Shown here: positions 61,624 to 64,000 of the stretch, piece after piece
How positions within the stretch are numbered: the stretch's first letter is position 1
How the letters are laid out: each line of letters begins with the position of its first letter
From: Saprospiraceae bacterium
Lineage (GTDB): Bacteria > Bacteroidota > Bacteroidia > Chitinophagales > Saprospiraceae
Direction of reading: 5' to 3'
Length of the DNA stretch: 64,000 bases
Assembly: GCA_019638385.1 (NCBI GenBank)
Contig: JAHBTW010000012.1
Span: 1 to 64,000, forward strand
The notes under the pieces: model-generated
The model's input: the letters and a program-made list of their open reading frames with translations, nothing else
Told to the model about the DNA's origin: nothing
Database searches by the model: none
Program-made: the position numbers and the translations under genes

Positions 61624-62163
61624 ATGATGAAGTGTTTAAAACGTTTTGCAGTGTCTGTGTTATCGCTTGCCTGGATAAGCAGCTGTTCACCGGCGCCATT
61701 GTATTCGCAAAAATCGCAGTGTATGGATCCGGAGTTCCATGAAAAAGTACGCCGTACCATCAGCGGCGCCGTCCCGACAATGGACGCGGCGGAATTAAAA
61801 GAGAAACTACAAAATCTCCGTATCTTTGACGCGCGGGAGCGTGAAGAGTATGAGGTGAGCCATATTCCCGGAGCGGAATACATCGGCTATAAAAATTTTG
61901 ACATCAAGAGCCTTGCCAATATCCCTAAAGATACTCCGATCGTCCTTTATTGTTCCATCGGTTATCGAAGCGAGAAGATCGGAGAAAAGCTCCTGGCAAA
62001 AGGCTTTACCAATGTATTCAACCTGTACGGTAGCATTTTTGAATGGGTCAACCGGGGGTATCCGGTCGTCAATTTTTCCGGCGAGGAAGTAAAAAAAGTA
62101 CATACTTACAACAAGGAATGGAGCCGTTGGGTGGATGAAAATCAAGCACAAAAAATCTGGTAA
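61624..62163 (+). CDS. Rhodanese-domain lipoprotein
   Basis: 179 residues. MMKCLKRFAVSVLSLAWISSC is a lipoprotein signal with lipobox ISS-C21. The rhodanese domain spans about residues 50-155 (TMDAAELKEKLQNLRIFDAREREEYEVSHIPGAEYIGY) with the active-site Cys110 in YCSIGYRSEKIGE. Such proteins move sulfur or act as thiol carriers at the envelope. It starts 6 bases after the mvaD stop. A periplasmic rhodanese next to mevalonate and sphingolipid genes is odd; role unknown. Confidence 0.8.
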   Translation: MMKCLKRFAVSVLSLAWISSCSPAPLYSQKSQCMDPEFHEKVRRTISGAVPTMDAAELKEKLQNLRIFDAREREEYEVSHIPGAEYIGYKNFDIKSLANIPKDTPIVLYCSIGYRSEKIGEKLLAKGFTNVFNLYGSIFEWVNRGYPVVNFSGEEVKKVHTYNKEWSRWVDENQAQKIW

Positions 62164-62214
62164 CACAGAGCGTAAGTGATAGACAGTTTTTTCACAAATC
62201 AGACTTAATTTGAC

Positions 62215-63465
62215 ATGAAGGACCTTTTTGAAAAATTCAAAGAAAACCGTGGGCCCCTCGGCCAATATGCAGACATCGCAGACGGGTACTTTACCTTTCC
62301 CCATTTAGAGGGAGAGATCGGCAGCAGAATGACCTTTCGCGGTAGAGAAGTGATTGTGTGGAGCCTCAACAACTATCTGGGTTTAGCCAATCATCCCGAA
62401 GTTCGAAAAGCAGATGCCGAAGCCGCTCAGGAATGGGGGCTTGCTCACCCGATGGGCGCCCGCATTATGTCGGGACAAACGCCGCTCCAAATCCAATTGG
62501 AAAACGAACTCGCCGCATTCGTAAAAAAAGAAGCCGCTGTGTTGATCAACTTCGGCTTTCAGGGTGTCGTCTCCATTATTGACGCTCTGCTCGATCGTCA
62601 CGATGTCGTAGTGTACGACAAAGACAGTCACGCCTGCATTTATGATGGCGTACGCCTGCACATGGGCAAACGGCTGCCTTTTGAACACAATGACATTGAG
62701 AGTTTCGAAAAGCAAATCAAAAAGGCTCGCTTGCTGGCAGAACAATCCGGCGGCGGCGTGTTGGTCATCACCGAAGGCGTATTCGGTATGCGTGGCGAAC
62801 AAGGCATCCTCAAGGAAATAGCATCCTACAAAAAGGAATACGGGTTCCGCTTGTTTGTGGATGATGCGCACGGCTTCGGCGCTCTGGGCGCTACGGGCGC
62901 AGGCGCGGGTGAAGAGCAAGGGGTACAAGACGACATTGATATTTACTTCAGCACGTTTGCTAAGTCTATGGCGAGCATCGGCGCTTTTGTGGCCGGCGAT
63001 GCCGATATGATGGAGTATATGAAATACAACCTGCGTTCACAGTTGTTTGCCAAATCACTGCCCACACCGTTGGTAGTCGGCAACCTCAAGCGCCTGGAGC
63101 TGCTCCGCAACAGCCCTGAACTCCGCGAAAAGTTGTGGAAAAATGTAAGCATGCTCCGCAACGGCCTGCGCGAGCTCGGCTTCGATGTGGGTGCAGCCAA
63201 CTCCTGCGTTACACCGGTGTTCATGCACGGCTCTCCGTTTGAGGCCGGCAACCTCGTACTTGACATGCGCGAAAATTATAACGTGTTTTGCTCAGTGGTG
63301 ATGTACCCGATGATTCCGAAAGGCATGATACTACTGCGCCTCATCCCGACGGCGGCTCACACCGAAGAGGATATCCGGGAGACCATCCACGCTTTCGGCG
63401 AAGTGTATAAAAAACTCAAAGCCGGCAAATATGAGCACGCGCTTGATTTGCACTTGATTTCATAG
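62215..63465 (+). CDS. spt: Serine palmitoyltransferase-like PLP enzyme (alpha-oxoamine synthase)
   Basis: 416 residues. AONS-family fold. PLP lysine Lys250 in FSTFAKSMASIGAFVAG, substrate region GLAHPMGARIMSGQTPLQIQLENELAAFVKKEAAV and VDDAHGFGALGATGAGAGEEQGV. The FAKSMASIGAFVAG motif and the strong N-terminal match with Bacteroidota Spt suggest it condenses L-serine with a long-chain acyl-CoA/ACP to start sphingolipid synthesis. 8-Amino-7-oxononanoate synthase (BioF) or KBL cannot be excluded from sequence, but the absence of bio genes favours SPT. Confidence 0.8.
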   Translation: MKDLFEKFKENRGPLGQYADIADGYFTFPHLEGEIGSRMTFRGREVIVWSLNNYLGLANHPEVRKADAEAAQEWGLAHPMGARIMSGQTPLQIQLENELAAFVKKEAAVLINFGFQGVVSIIDALLDRHDVVVYDKDSHACIYDGVRLHMGKRLPFEHNDIESFEKQIKKARLLAEQSGGGVLVITEGVFGMRGEQGILKEIASYKKEYGFRLFVDDAHGFGALGATGAGAGEEQGVQDDIDIYFSTFAKSMASIGAFVAGDADMMEYMKYNLRSQLFAKSLPTPLVVGNLKRLELLRNSPELREKLWKNVSMLRNGLRELGFDVGAANSCVTPVFMHGSPFEAGNLVLDMRENYNVFCSVVMYPMIPKGMILLRLIPTAAHTEEDIRETIHAFGEVYKKLKAGKYEHALDLHLIS

Positions 63466-63514
63466 CCGAAAAGAGCAATCTTTTATCTTATAGATTTTCA
63501 ACAAGATAAATACA

Positions 63515-63549
63515 AAAAGCCATCCTTGAATTCTTCAGGGATGGCTTTT
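63515..63549. terminator. Bidirectional terminator
   Basis: AAAAGCCATCCTTGAA, TTC loop, TTCAGGGATGGCTTTT: a 16-bp stem with one wobble and A/T tails on both sides, between the convergent spt and DUF3127 genes. Confidence 0.85.
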
Positions 63550-63569
63550 GTCTTATAGAACCGAAAACA

Positions 63570-63947
63570 TCAAAATGGAAGATCATCCCCTGCATTAGCC
63601 GGTTCGTCGGCGGCAGAAGGGAAGCTTTCTGCTGCGGGCGGCGGCGTGGTGGTGGTGGCGCCGGAAGTTCCGGATGTGTCGGCTTCTGCTTTCTCCAGTC
63701 GCCAGGCATTGAGGTTAGTGAAATACTTGCCCTGCCATTCCCGGCCGCGCAAGTCGAAGTGTACTTTGATCGTTTCGCCTTCTTCATAGGCATCGAGTAA
63801 GCTACAGCGATCTTGTACCAACTGGAATTTTACAAACTGAGGGTACTGACCGTCCACTTCAATAACGAACTCGCGCGCCTGGAAAGAACCGGTCTTGTTT
63901 TCTGTATCATACTTCTTGATGAGTTTGCCTGCTACTTCAAATGACAT
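63570..63947 (-). CDS. DUF3127 OB-fold protein with an SSB-like acidic tip
   Basis: 125 residues. The N-terminal 80 residues (MSFEVAGKLIKKYDTENKTGSFQAREFVIEVDGQYPQFVKFQLVQDRCSLLDAYEEGETIKVHFDLRGREWQGKYFTNLNAWRLEK) match the DUF3127 family of Bacteroidota, thought to have an OB fold. A Thr/Pro/Ala-rich linker leads to the end ...AGDDLPF, a tip like the DDDIPF end of single-strand-binding proteins that recruits replication and repair proteins. DNA or RNA binding is inferred. No close partner is seen before the window edge. Confidence 0.75.
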   Translation of the reverse strand: MSFEVAGKLIKKYDTENKTGSFQAREFVIEVDGQYPQFVKFQLVQDRCSLLDAYEEGETIKVHFDLRGREWQGKYFTNLNAWRLEKAEADTSGTSGATTTTPPPAAESFPSAADEPANAGDDLPF

Positions 63948-64000
63948 CGTATTTAGGTTTTGGTTATGGAAAAATCAAAGGTAAGGAGCCGTTCCGGTTT

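Noticed and set aside
1..64000. CRISPR array, complete insertion sequence, prophage, rRNA or tRNA genes
   Set aside because: No regularly spaced direct repeats, transposase or integrase domains, phage structural genes or RNA-gene signatures were found on either strand.

Overview
The window looks like chromosomal DNA of a Bacteroidota bacterium, most likely a member of the Saprospiria. This rests on promoter -7 boxes of the TAnnTTTG type, the lack of Shine-Dalgarno sequences, a type IX secretion (T9SS) C-terminal signal at the left edge, a Porin_10-type porin, DUF5117/DUF4953-type zinc metalloprotease, a DUF3127 protein, kynurenine 3-monooxygenase, serine palmitoyltransferase-like enzyme and EAD-TIR effector architecture. 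The genus is inference. Most of the window is moderately GC-rich housekeeping DNA. Two stretches (about 25.7-27.9 kb and 46.9-52.1 kb) are visibly AT-richer and hold surface or secreted proteins of unknown function.

Layout. 1-7 kb: the tail of a T9SS cargo gene, then a leftward tetR-tolC-adaptor-RND efflux operon with a perfect inverted repeat in front of tetR. 7.2-19.6 kb (rightward): ribA, an ABC exporter, a PAP2-like membrane protein, kynurenine 3-monooxygenase, a radical SAM/SPASM protein, a structured leader or small RNA candidate, a TPR protein, rpsA and a membrane-anchored TPR-CHAT protease. 19.7-24.5 kb (leftward): an NAD-type formate dehydrogenase (FdsA-like and a NuoE-NuoF fusion), interrupted by a MNT nucleotidyltransferase antitoxin with a truncated HEPN toxin. 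24.5-31 kb: decayed and accessory genes, then icd. 31.4-38.8 kb: a giant outer-membrane protein, a MATE exporter and a tail-specific protease. 38.8-42.6 kb: two twin small-RNA-like transcription units, an EAD11-TIR effector and an MlaEF-like lipid transporter. 42.7-46.8 kb: a porin and a U32 peptidase-family protein. 46.9-51.4 kb: an AT-rich leftward operon of lipoproteins and beta-barrels whose first gene is split by a one-base frameshift. 52-64 kb: an XRE regulator, SlyD, a metalloprotease, thrABC, mevalonate-diphosphate decarboxylase, rhodanese, serine palmitoyltransferase-like enzyme and DUF3127.

The main non-coding finding is a dispersed 161-bp palindromic element (MITE-like). Full copies lie at 3519 and 39272, a rearranged copy at 31035-31453, and solo ends at 7758 and 44817. 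One copy splits the efflux operon. Another sits between two tandem small transcription units that share an identical 20-nt core, each with its own -7 box and terminator. Two near-consensus parS-like palindromes lie 357 bp apart in and just after thrC and may mark a partition locus near the origin.

No tRNA, rRNA, CRISPR array or intact insertion sequence was recognised.
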